Assembly: GCF_963675165.1 (NCBI RefSeq)
Contig: NC_087386.1
Span: 1,104,931-1,168,930 of the forward strand
DNA: 64,000 nt
Source: Halichondria panicea
Lineage: Eukaryota; Porifera; Demospongiae; Suberitida; Halichondriidae
Reading direction: 5' to 3'
Shown here: one piece after another, positions 1 to 10,361 of the stretch
How positions within the stretch are numbered: position 1 is the first letter of the stretch
Layout of the letters: the number at the start of each line of letters is the position of its first letter
Notes under the pieces: generated by a model
What the model saw: only the letters and a program-made list of their open reading frames with translations
What the model was told of the DNA's origin: nothing
Database searches by the model: none
Program-made: the position numbers and the translations under genes

Positions 1-385
1 ATTGGCAGAGTCATTGGACCCCCATTCCTGGGGGGCAATTGCTAGTGCCAAACTTACTTCCCATTTCCAATAATTAGACTGCATCCTGTTTAGCCTAATT
101 GCTGATTACATTCCTTACAACATTCCAACATAATTACAACAGTTTATAAGACAGTAGACTGCAAGCTCAAGCTCATGATAGCATTTACTATCTATGGTGA
201 TAGTTTCTAAAGACTTTTCTCATGTTTCTAATGATGTAAGTACTCACTCTAGTGCAGTATTAAATACTGTGTTCATGTACACTGCTGCATGGCTGTAGGC
301 CTAGCGCCTAGATAATAGCCTGTGCATTTTTATTTTCATTGGTTTGTGCAGAAGTTGTTCACTGATAATTACATTATCTGTCCAG
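1..385. other. Intron/upstream sequence of gene A
   Basis: No exon is supported here. It matches about 37341-37662 upstream of gene C, so it is part of the duplicated unit. It ends in the acceptor before the exon at 386. Confidence 0.6.
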
Positions 386-3114
386 GGCCCAAGCTAACCA
401 AGAACCCTCAGAGTCATACAGTCCCAGAGCAAATGAGGTGAGTCTCTCAAGTGTGGTGATTTTCCATATCATTTGACCATTGTGCAAACTGTTTTCTCCA
501 TTGTGCAAACTGTTTTCGAATTGAAAGTCTCTATCTTCGTACTCAGCTTGTTTTGTGTAGTGAACACTGCATTGATTATACAAAACTGCAAACTTTAGCG
601 TAGACTTCACAACAAATAATTAATTTGCAGTTGTATTTATTATTGAAATGTTCTGCAGGCGCAGTGTCCTGACAATGATACAGAGTTTGTCAGTGAAGTA
701 CCATTACAGGCCTCAGTTCAGGTAATTCAAACTGCACTCCATTTATTGCGGCTTTATCTTTTCGATGTACATGTATCAATCATGTGTTTATAGCTATGAT
801 AATACTCTTTCTTAAACCTACATACAGGCCACTGATGACGGTGGGTCATCAGCTGCTGTATATCCCTCTCTGAGACAACCCACCACAGAGTGCCCTCACC
901 TCAACCCTCATGCACTGGTTGTGCAGTCACTGGGAATCAGTACCTCTATGCAACTAGTAGACTCATCTGTGCAATTTGTAAGTTAGTGTACATCTTTAGC
1001 ACACCTCCCAATTCAATGTTATAGCCTAGTTTAGAGTTTAATTGTACAATGGTTTGCATTAGAACTCCTACATCAATTGCACATGGCCTGTGTGTTTGCT
1101 ATAGTTACGAGTTAAGAGTTCAATGGTTTGCATTAGCACTTCCCCCTAAAATCTCCTGAGACGTGCTATTAGAATTCAATATTAATCGTAGCAACTGCAG
1201 CCATAATGTATTTACATTCCTTGACCAAGTCATAATTATCATGCTATCCTGGTATCCCAGGTGGATTGTTTTCCTTTTCCTGACACTGATTTCCCATTGT
1301 CTGTAGAGGAGAGTCAGGAAGTAAGCATCATATCCATACTACTCTTAATATTTGGCAGCATACAGCACTGCAGTTTACAAACAACACCTTTATGAGTAAA
1401 TAAGCATGCTAATTCTTCTCTGTAGGGAATCTCAGGAGCCAGTAGGATCGTGGTGTCTACTGGGTTTACCTTCAACTATGAGCAAGTGAAGTTTCAAGAG
1501 AGGCATGTTTGGGTATGTCTTTCTGTTTGCACACTAGCTTGAATAATGGTAGCCGTAAGATGACCTGTTGGACATTGTTTGTTAATGTCTGGTTTGAAAG
1601 ATACTACAATTGTTATTCCAAATTGTTTTTGTTTGATTTTGGTCTATAAGTGTACTTTTTGTGTACTCCAGTTTCTCTGACTAGTAGTCTTCTAGTCTGA
1701 CCAAAATAGATTTACAAACCTTTTCCTATTGGTTATGAGGTGATCAAAAGCAGAGGAGGTACGACATCCGCGTATCATTCGCGTGTCTTTAACACACACA
1801 TTCCGAAGTTTGACCTAAGGAATGTGTGTCTAAAACGTTTCCTTTGACACGCGGATGTCGTACCTCCTCTGGATCAAAAGGATGTACACATTGAGTGTCA
1901 TAAGATCACATGTGGTTAGCTCTATTTTGTGGGAGAAACCCCACTGTTTGAATACCGCCTGTTTTAAAATCATCATGCATTTAATCAAATTTTGGTGGGG
2001 GAATTCCTATTGTATATGCTGTGTATGTGTTGGTAAACTCCCCAACTTACTAGCTAAGTCATGCAGCTATACATGTATGCTAGCCCACTTTGTATCGTTT
2101 TTGAATACAGATGATTGATTCATGTTGCTTACCCCCAGGTCTCAAAAGACCAAATGCACCATATTACAACAGATCAACCAATGGAGGACCAACCAATGGA
2201 GGTCCAACCAATGGAGGACCAACCAATGGAGGACCAACCAATGGAGGACCAACCATCTCCATCCTCGCATACCTGCACAGGAGAGCTCGAGTTAAAGGCT
2301 GTCACTTCCAACGGCACAGTGATATGGAAGATTCCCGACATTACCAGACAAAGGAGTGAGGCCATTGAGGGGAAGACACAGTGTCTATACAGTCCGTACT
2401 TCTATACTGTATGGTGAGTGTAGGGTGGGGTAATGGTAATCAATGTTGAGAACAGGCATTTAGGGAATGCTTTATTTCTAACACCTGGTGCCACGGTTGG
2501 TATAATGATCATTAGGTGTTTCTGGTTTCCATTCCATATAGATTCTGTGGAATGTGTCTGGGTATTCAAGTTAGGTTGCCTAGTAGCTTGTATCCCTTGA
2601 CTAGCTGTTGTGTGTGCATATATTGATATTTACACATCTCTCACACGTACAGTGGCTGCAAGGTTTGTCTGCGGCTGTACCTCAATGGAGATGGCATGGG
2701 GAAGGGAACTCACATCTCCTTGTTCATTGATTGTGACAAATTGCCATTCAAAAGGAAGATATCACTCACTCTGATTGGTAAGTGTACCGTCATTAGTGAC
2801 TGTCATTGGTGGTCGTTTTGTAAAAACTCTTTCCTGTGTTTACACAAGTTTTAGAACACAAGTTTAGATACATATAGGACAAGGTTTTAATATCAAGAGA
2901 TCAATATTAATTACTATGTTTCATTCTTGCAGATCAGAAACAGATAAAGCACCCCATCTCTCAAGTGCTCAAGCCTCCTGCTCCTCAAATGGACAACTCT
3001 CAGTCTGAAATGAACATTGCATCTGGCTTTCCCATGTTTGCTAAGCAAGCTGCTCTTGATTCTAACTCGTACCTCCATAATGATTGCATGTATCTGAAGT
3101 GTAGTGCATCATAG
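386..3114 (+). CDS. TRAF-like MATH-domain protein, gene A (5' end outside window)
   Basis: Eight exons join in frame: 386-437, 659-721, 828-977, 1261-1320, 1426-1512, 2139-2413, 2653-2777 and 2933-3114 (stop TAG), giving about 330 residues; the true start lies to the left. All junctions are GT-AG with matching phases. The N-terminal ~145 residues are Ser/Pro/Glu-rich with no RING or zinc finger visible. A PMEDQP-type repeat follows, then a C-terminal MATH (TRAF-C) domain. Its landmarks are VIWKI, SPYF, LYLNGDGMGKGTHISLF, MNIASGFPMFAK and a closing CMYLKC. TRAF MATH domains bind receptor tails and adaptors in the cytosol. Compared with usual TRAFs, the loop between SLF and the KRKISLTL strand is about ten residues short. 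Gene C at 37663-39873 is its duplicate. Family assignment is firm; whether it acts as a TRAF is inference. Confidence 0.85.
1751..1871. mobile_element. MITE, TIR CAGAGGAGGT, 9-bp target duplication
   Basis: Perfect 23-bp terminal inverted repeats (1751-1773 and 1849-1871) begin CAGAGGAGGT. The 9-bp direct repeat gatcaaaag flanks it at 1742-1750 and 1872-1880. It sits in an intron of gene A. The matching intron of gene C lacks it. A 9-bp duplication suggests a Mutator-like family. A second member is at 42560-42697. Confidence 0.9.
2174..2264 (+). repeat. 15-bp coding minisatellite (PMEDQ repeat) in gene A
   Basis: The 15-bp unit CCAATGGAGGACCAA is repeated about six times inside the coding exon 2139-2413, with one unit varied to PMEVQ. 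Being a multiple of three, it changes length without breaking frame. The duplicate exon in gene C (38960-39174) holds a single PMEDQP. The repeat links the Ser/Pro-rich region to the MATH domain. Confidence 0.9.
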
Positions 3115-3804
3115 TTAGCTAGTTCCTTAATTTTCAGTTCGTTTTGTACGTTTGTTCATTATAATAATTCTCATCTTGTGTACAATCATGATGTGTTTCT
3201 GGTCATGTGATCCACTGAAAAATTTTTGGGTGAGGTCGAATTCAGTGTGATTCTGAAAAACAGCAGCATGTTACCTCTGGGCTTACTTTAAACCTGTTTG
3301 ACTGGTTGAGCTCATCAGGAGGTGTGTACATGGGGCCTACCAACCCTATAGAGAAGGGCGTGACCTGATTCACCCAGTGTAAGTTTCAATGCTAGCTAAC
3401 TGTAGATTGGTAGCTGTAGAAGCAAATGCTGGGTTGTTTAGGCTTTTTGCAGCGCATAAAAGAATCCATATGGTTGTAGTCCACTGGCTCTGGTTGTAGT
3501 CTAGTAACACAAGATGTCATGGACAGTGAGCGCCGGGGGTGGCTGTAAAATTTACAGTAACCCCCGCTATACACTAACGGAGATCGTTAATTAACCCGCG
3601 CGTTGGCCATGGCCAAAGTGGCAAAGGATGCAAAGATGTGCATAGTATCTATCCATGTTTTATGTGAAGTTATTTAGTGAGTCTAGTCTAGTGTATGATT
3701 GTACAGTCAAAGCACTAATAAAGGAGCAATACTGGTATCAATGTAAGCAGTAGAACTAGAAGGCTAGTTTTGCACAATGTTATGAGCTTGCTTGTTGCAT
3801 GCAG
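3115..3804. other. Gap between genes A and B, with a possible relic exon at 3305-3359
   Basis: Most of this gap shows nothing recognisable. The block 3305-3359 is nearly identical to 40044-40102 and is open in one frame in both (begins VELIRRCVHG). In unit 2 it has a good acceptor (gacag) and donor (gtaagc). Here the acceptor AG has become TG and the donor is poor. It could be a 5' exon of the second TRAF gene or simply shared duplicated DNA. Confidence 0.35.
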
Positions 3805-6218
3805 GGCTGACAGGCTTCCTTTAGATGATTGCTACGACTCAGAGGTGAGCTCATTCTTTGTATTATTATTCATATGCTTTATGCAAACATCTACTGATCT
3901 ATTAAATGTCCAATTATTTACTTGCATGTCGTAGGAGGAAGAATCGTTTTCAAGCGGCTTTTCTCCACCTTTAGCAGTGCAGGTATGTAAATTTTGCATT
4001 AGTTAGCTAGCTAAGTTCATTGCCACTAATTTTTCGAGCTAGGTTAAATGCTAAAAGATGAAAAGCGTAAAAATTATGTTGCATGCATGCATGTTAATTG
4101 GCAATCCCCACTGTAACTCCATAATTATATGTAGGCAGGACCGCATAATGGAGAGCTGGTTGTGGATGGGATTACTGCTCCTCCTGTAACAGCTGCTGCA
4201 AACCACAGCAACCATGATTCCTTGGGACCTTTGTTACCTTTGCTACCTTTGTTACTGCCACCTTTTGTGTACCACTTCCAAGCCAACATCGAACTTGATG
4301 TAATAATAGCTAGCATGGAAGACAATGCCATGGTAAGTAAGCTCTCCTATGTACCACATGTGGTATTAAAGTTTCATTCTTTCCCACATGTAGTTGCAGC
4401 AAGAAACCAATGAGGTCAGTTAAAGTTTTTTAGTGTGTGTTTGGTTCATGATTGTGGTGCTTCAGTGTCTTTGTTTTATTAGGGCCATAACGGACCTTCT
4501 GCCCTGATTGTGGGCCATCATATACACCACCTCCCTCTGTTGCCAAGACAAGTACACGATCAGGTCAACTTCCCTCAAGTTTAACATATTGCATGTTTGT
4601 TTGTATTAGTGAAGAATGCCTCTATTTTTTCTGTCGTTTCTCTACAGGTAAATGTTGCACCCAATGTCCCTCAGCAAGAGAGCCAAGAAGTGAGTTTCTG
4701 TTCCATATTAAGTCCTTGATTTTATTGTTTTGCTTTCAGGGACAACAAGGACGTTCTGAACTGGTGGGGAGTCGGCTACTCACTCTACCTCAGGAGCTGC
4801 TCCAAGGATGGTTGAATCATTATCACAATATTCGTAGGGTAAGTGAACGAGTAGCAGTAACCTTAAGACTCGTTACGTTGTTGCATATGGCACCCATGAC
4901 GCATCCTAGCATCGTTGGGATGGCTTTAAGTCTTCTTAGGCTTCTGATGCATGCATGACTGCCTCTCCTATATGTTATTATTAATCAGTGTGGTTTCAAA
5001 CATAATAATGGTTTACAGGGTCAATCACGTTTAGTAGGAACGCAGTTCTTGGAAAGAAATGCTGAGGTTAGTACATGCAATGACTGTTTACACGCACAAA
5101 AACACTAAAAGGATGATAATCGATGAATGCAGCCAAAATTAATGCTTTAGTGCATACACAGTCTATTATTTTACTATAATATATGATGCCATTGAGTTTT
5201 GCAAACTATTTCCCAGGTTCTACCACAACCCAGACCAAGAGTCTATCCCAGCATTGCAATATGGAGACAGTGTCGGTCCCAGCAAGCTGATTATGATAGT
5301 TCATGTTTTCTCCGAGTGGGAAATGTCAGGATGTTAAAGGATAAAGCTCGCCAAGGGATTGGAGTGTGTCTAACCAGTCTACCATTCTATCTCAAGGGGT
5401 GAGTTGCCACTTGCTTATCTATAGAAAGTTAGAGCACCGAGGTGCAGTCAGTTAACCCCACACCACTTTCCCTGTGCAATCACAATATTACGCTATAGTC
5501 ATAACAAGGAACCTGGCCATGTGTACACTTATTGTACAGATATCGAATACAACATTTGCTTTCTCTCATACACACAGTTACAGGGTGTGTGTGCGAGTGT
5601 ACCTGGATGGAGATGGTATTGGGGGAGCTACTCATCTCTCTGTCTTCTTAGTACTGATGCATGGGGAGTTTGACACTTTACTGCAATGGCCGTTCGAGCA
5701 ACAAGTCACTGTAACACTTCAAGGTGAGCTATTGCATTATGCGTTGCCTAACTTTAATACCCATACAATAGAAAACTCAATTTTTGGAAAATGTTGTTGT
5801 TGGTTGTGGTGTGTAGCAACAATGGTGTGAACCACATCATAGGCTTACATTATGATAACAAATCTAGCGGGTTTACTTTGGTTTACTTGTAGTTTAATTG
5901 TCTAGTTTGTCCATTTATGGAATTTTAGGTATTATGTTTATACAAAATAATGTTAGCTAATAATTTATTATAGCTATATCGTGGGTGGACCTTTATTCAC
6001 AGCTTCACCTGTTGTTTTTCTAAGCCTGTGGGAGTCTACTATGCCTTGTATTCCCAACTAGCATATAGCTGTACACAATGAGTGGGTGTAGTAGACATTG
6101 CAATTATTGTACCGTGAATGAATATGATCATCTTTATCCCCCCTGTACACATACATGTACACATACAGACCAGCTGTCTGACCATGATACACTCTTCTTG
6201 AGGGTCACACTGCGATGA
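3805..6218 (+). CDS. TRAF-like MATH-domain protein, gene B (5' end unresolved; MATH core shortened)
   Basis: Eleven exons join in consistent phase: 3805-3844, 3935-3982, 4135-4332, 4394-4414, 4483-4563, 4648-4689, 4740-4838, 5019-5066, 5217-5398, 5578-5723 and 6169-6218 (TGA), about 317 residues. The first exon has an acceptor, so the true start is further left. The 4394 exon could instead start at 4400. The C-terminus is MATH: YRVCVRVYLDGDGIGGATHL, GEFDTLLQWPFEQQVTVTL, then DHDTLFLRVTL. The stretch that normally carries MN-ASG-P-F is missing from the last exon, though frame is kept; relic D at 41446-41629 still has it. The N-terminal region is low in recognised motifs, with a Leu/Pro run (LGPLLPLLPLLLPPF). 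It is probably a paralogue of gene A. Function is uncertain because the MATH fold may be incomplete. Confidence 0.7.
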
Positions 6219-7099
6219 ACTGACACATTTTGCACGGATTAACATGTGAATAAGTGAACCATGGCAATAATTATCAAACAAGTATGCTATAGTTTTGTGT
6301 AATGTCAATTCTGTCACTTATCACATCCTTATATTTATATCACCCCCCCCCAATCATCGACACAGGTGTATAGTATAATTATAGTACCCCACTCCACCAC
6401 TTAAGCATTTTTCTGTCTCTCTCAAATCTGTGGTTCAATAATTTATATCATTTTGAGATACAGTACATGAGCATGCCAATTATAAATACCATTAAATATT
6501 GATAACATGTCACATGCATGCTACGCCACCTCGTGCAATTACTATCCTTGCCATGCCAGTGCTTGTAAGGTGTTTAAACAATTTTTTTTTTTTTCAAAAT
6601 TAAATGCATTCCTATAATAATTATAATTATATCTTAATTAGCAGCTAGTGTGTCGTTAATGATATAAATGAGCCCGTGGTTTTACTAGGGTAGCCAATCT
6701 ACATAATAATTATACAGCAATTATAAATGCAATTAATGCACAGTATAATTCCTATGCATATAAATCACTCCCGAGAAGCTAATAATTATGCCCTTGTATT
6801 AGGCATGGGACATAATTAAACTTCAACAAACAACAAAGAATAACAAAAGAATACACTAATTTTATGTTAGTTCCCATGTTAGCGTTTCTGTTTCCAGCTG
6901 GATCCGGAGTGCATATGAATTTTCATGCAATCCTGATGTTATATACGCAGCATGCATTATGAGTTTCCCACGCTTGGCACGCTCAAATAAACCCAATGCA
7001 TACATGTAGACAAACAGAAATGTTTTTTCAAGAACACACTCGTAAAAATCAGCACAAGACACACACATAATTCTTTACCACCTGTAAACTATATAATTA
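6219..7099. other. Convergent 3' gap between gene B and the spatacsin pseudogene
   Basis: Genes on either side point towards each other. The region is AT-rich with a C run near 6343-6352 and a T run near 6581-6594. No exon is supported. The matching gap in unit 2 is 41630-42236. Confidence 0.6.
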
Positions 7100-8781
7100 T
7101 CAGAGTCTAGATAAGTCAGATAAGAACGAGTCATCAAACATTCCGCTACTAGAGTCCTTGAAACCCAACTGAACAGAGAGTCTTTTTCGTAGCGGCAGGT
7201 TTCTCAGATGTGAGTTAAGCAGTTTCTTAATGTTTGTTGTCATATCAAAAGTCTTCTCTTTGTTTCTCATGTACCTGCAGTGAGAATGTTAGTCGACAAT
7301 CAATTAAGTTTCGTTTATACTCAACAATGCGCATGTATTTGAGTGTGTTTTGGGAAAGAGAACAATTAGTCACATTACAGCAAAGGGTGATAGGCCCACC
7401 TGTACATCTTATTTACCACAATAGACCTTTTAACTACATTACACTAACCGAGGGGAAGGTGGGAGTAAGCCCGGCTTGTACAGATTCTACATGACAACCA
7501 TAACGTCTTCTCTTTGTCTCTCATGTACCTGCAGTGAGAATGTTAGTCGACAATCAGTTTATACTCAACAATGCGCATGTATTTGAGTGTGTTTTGGGAA
7601 AGAGAACAATTAGTCACATTACAGCAAAGGGTGATAGGCCCACCTGTACATCTTATTTACCACAATAGACCTTTTAACTACATTACACTAACCGAGGGGA
7701 AGGTGGGAGTAAGCCCGGCTTGTACAGATTCTACATGACAACCATAACGTCTTCTCTTTGTCTCTCATGTACCTGCAGTGAGAATGTTAGTCGACAATCA
7801 GTTTATACTCAACAATGCGCATGTATTTGAGTGTGTTTTGGGAAAGAGAAGCATCTAATCAATTAGTCACGTTACAGCAATGGGTGATAGGCCCACCTGT
7901 ACATCTTATTTACCACAATAGACCTTTTAATTACATTACACTAACCGAGGGGAAGGTGGGAGTAAGCCCGGCTTGTACAGATTCTACACGACAACCATAA
8001 CAACCAGACAACAACGTGTCCAAACACAGCAGTATAGACAGGAACAGTGAAGCCTTGGAATAAAGGACACGTTGAGAGTAGCTACATTTTATTAGAGAGG
8101 CTGCAGAAAGACTCACTTGTTGCACAGATCCTGTACCATGGAGGGGGCAAGGAAGTAAGATGACTGGAAGTCAGACAAGTATCTGAGAAAATAAAACACA
8201 CGCATAAACAACAGGAAGGTCTAAAAACAATGCAAAGCTGAGTTAGTTCATGCATAGGAAATTGAATAATGGTTGCAGCAGTTATCTCACTTGAAGTCTC
8301 CTTTAATCACGACCTTCTTGTAGATGGTATTGACCCAGTCAGCATGGATACAGTGACGATAAGCCTCACTCACTATTAAGGCCTGTAATGAGAACGAGGA
8401 TCGATAATTATAGTCAAAACATTGTGTACATATACATGTACGTACAATAATTGTGACATAATTATATTGTTTAATGATCTATAGACACTTGTACACTTGT
8501 GTCGAAAGCCAACACATGTGTATACAGATGCCAGACAAGTTCATTAGGTATACCTATACAAACCTCTTAGAAAGCCGTACAAAACCCGAATGTTTCCAAT
8601 GTACATTCTATATGTACCTACATATTATGTATACCTCAGAGAAGGGCTCTGTCTCCATGTACTGCAGCACGTTCCTGGCACTGAGGTTGATCACTTGCTT
8701 CCGCTGTTGTAACAGAGAGAGTTGTAGTGCTACCAGTCTAGCCTGGGTCGTGCAGTACTCTGCCTTGCTCAATATGTCCTC
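7100..8781 (-). pseudogene. Spatacsin pseudogene, intact-looking last four exons
   Basis: Exons 8635-8781, 8291-8382, 8117-8182 and 7100-7274 keep open frames, GT-AG sites and phases. They encode the tail of the Spatacsin_C domain (EDILSKAEYC; EAYRHCIHADWV; YLSDFQSSY; final FLSDLSRL then TGA). Exon 8635-8781 differs from 43569-43715 at two of 147 positions. These exons alone would not reveal that the gene upstream is dead. Confidence 0.85.
7251..8000. repeat. Three ~245-bp tandem units carrying a copied splice acceptor
   Basis: Units run 7251-7504, 7505-7748 and 7749-about 8000. Each starts with the first ~25 bases of the last spatacsin exon (minus strand) plus its CTGCAG acceptor and then intron sequence. 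The unit 2 gene has one copy of this acceptor, at 42411-42414. The repeat grew after the large duplication. Confidence 0.85.
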
Positions 8782-9123
8782 CTATATATAGAGAGGAATT
8801 AACACACGGTACAACTGCAGCCAACTGCTTTGTTATAATGGAGTCAAACAATTGAAACCAAGCCACACCATTTAAAAAGTACGTACATACACTTCAATTA
8901 AGCAAACTTGAAAACAGAGTGCAGAGTGCAGTATACAGTATACATTCCAGTTACTTTCTTGCACACGAGGACGTAACTATGCCAGAACCCAAACAGAACA
9001 TGGGAATTAAAAATCTTCCAGTTCTGTTCAAACTCAAATGATTTTAATCAGAATTGATATAGGGAAGTTCTGTTGGGTGGAAGAGGATACTAGAGTTGTG
9101 CATGTTCAGGATATACAGCATGC

Positions 9124-9539
9124 ATACCGTATATGCTTGATCAGGAGCCGCGGCTACTAAATGTTTCATTTTGCTGGAAGAGGAGGCTACAATTCGAGAG
9201 AGGCCACTGTTCAAGAGCGGCGTTTATTAGCTCCAGCTAATTCAACAACCTTTAGTTTGTCATCAAAAGTTCTTTTCACCTGCATAAACTTGAATCTGCC
9301 ATGAGAAAGTCTTTGTGAAGCACTAACAAGCTGCTACTTGTACCCAGAAGCTACGTACATGTAGCTAGCTGTTAGTATTAATAATTTTTTTGCTGCCTCG
9401 TGCAGAAATGCTAGAGTCAAAGTTCACTGAGGCTACTATTTGAGAGCGGCTACTAAATGTTTCATTTGCTAGCAAGGGAGGCTACTATTTGAGTGCGGCC
9501 TTTATACAAGCGCGGCCTCTGATCAAGCATATACGGTAT
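9124..9539. mobile_element. Inverted-repeat element ending ATACCGTATATGCTTGATCA
   Basis: Ends 9124-9144 and 9519-9539 are perfect inverted copies. Inside, a subrepeat (GCGGCTACTAAATGTTTCAT) occurs on both halves. No coding sequence is seen, so it is a non-autonomous element. It is absent from the matching unit 2 intron. Confidence 0.8.
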
Positions 9540-9932
9540 CCGTACATAGTGACATTACAATACATTACATGCACACATCAAAGGAGATGCTGAGGGTACA
9601 GGAAGAATGCTTATAAGAATATCCTCTATTACACGTAGATCATCAAAATAGCAAAACATATCAACAAATGCCTAATATAATGATAATACATGTTCATCCT
9701 ATACCTCGCCCCAATTAACTTGTGTCTGACATTTACAACATGCAGTATAATGCCTTTGATACTGCTCCATTCATAACACATCAAAGCAGCCAATGCCTCT
9801 CCCCCTGTACTACTATGCATGGCCCCTATACTAGTACCTATTTAAGCTAGAGTCCTTTATTGCTGCTTTGCATATTCTAGACCACCATTAATTTTATCCA
9901 ACCCCTACTTGTGTCTCAAGAGATAATATAAT

Positions 9933-10130
9933 TAATGTGCCTTTGTTCAATGCCACTTCAAAGAATGCTGGCCAGGCTCATATGGTTGTACGTACCAGGA
10001 AGAGAGTCCTACCTAGGTGGTACTGATAAATTAATGTGCCTTTGTTCAATGCCACTTCAAAGAATGCTGGCCAGGCTCATATGGTTGTACCTACCAGGGG
10101 GAGAGTCCTACCTAGGTGGTACTGATCAAA
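9933..10130. repeat. Two ~99-bp tandem units in an intron
   Basis: The unit starting taatgtgcctttgttcaatg occurs at 9933 and again at 10032 with few differences. The open frame across it is a by-product of the repeat. Confidence 0.85.
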
Positions 10131-10361
10131 GAGGGCTAATCTGATTATGCTGCATGTTTACATGGGGAGATAAAAATTATCTAAGCAGGAAATAATGATA
10201 AGCAGGCTATAATTATATGAGCTGAGCTCGAAACAAGCAAACTTCAGGCCAATAGACGTACTGGTCTACCCACCAACTCACCTGAGCGTAGGTTTTAGCA
10301 GCTGCCTTGTAGCTGTCGAATGCACTCTTCAGTCGCTTGACAGTGTCGGAATTGCTGGCCA

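Noticed and set aside
2111-2359. Open frame with TNGGP repeats overlapping gene A
   Set aside because: Alternative frame of the 15-bp minisatellite; the PMEDQ frame continues through splice sites into the MATH domain.
8474-8791. Plus-strand open frame ending over 8635-8781
   Set aside because: Shadow of the minus-strand spatacsin exon, as is the frame at 43543-43809.
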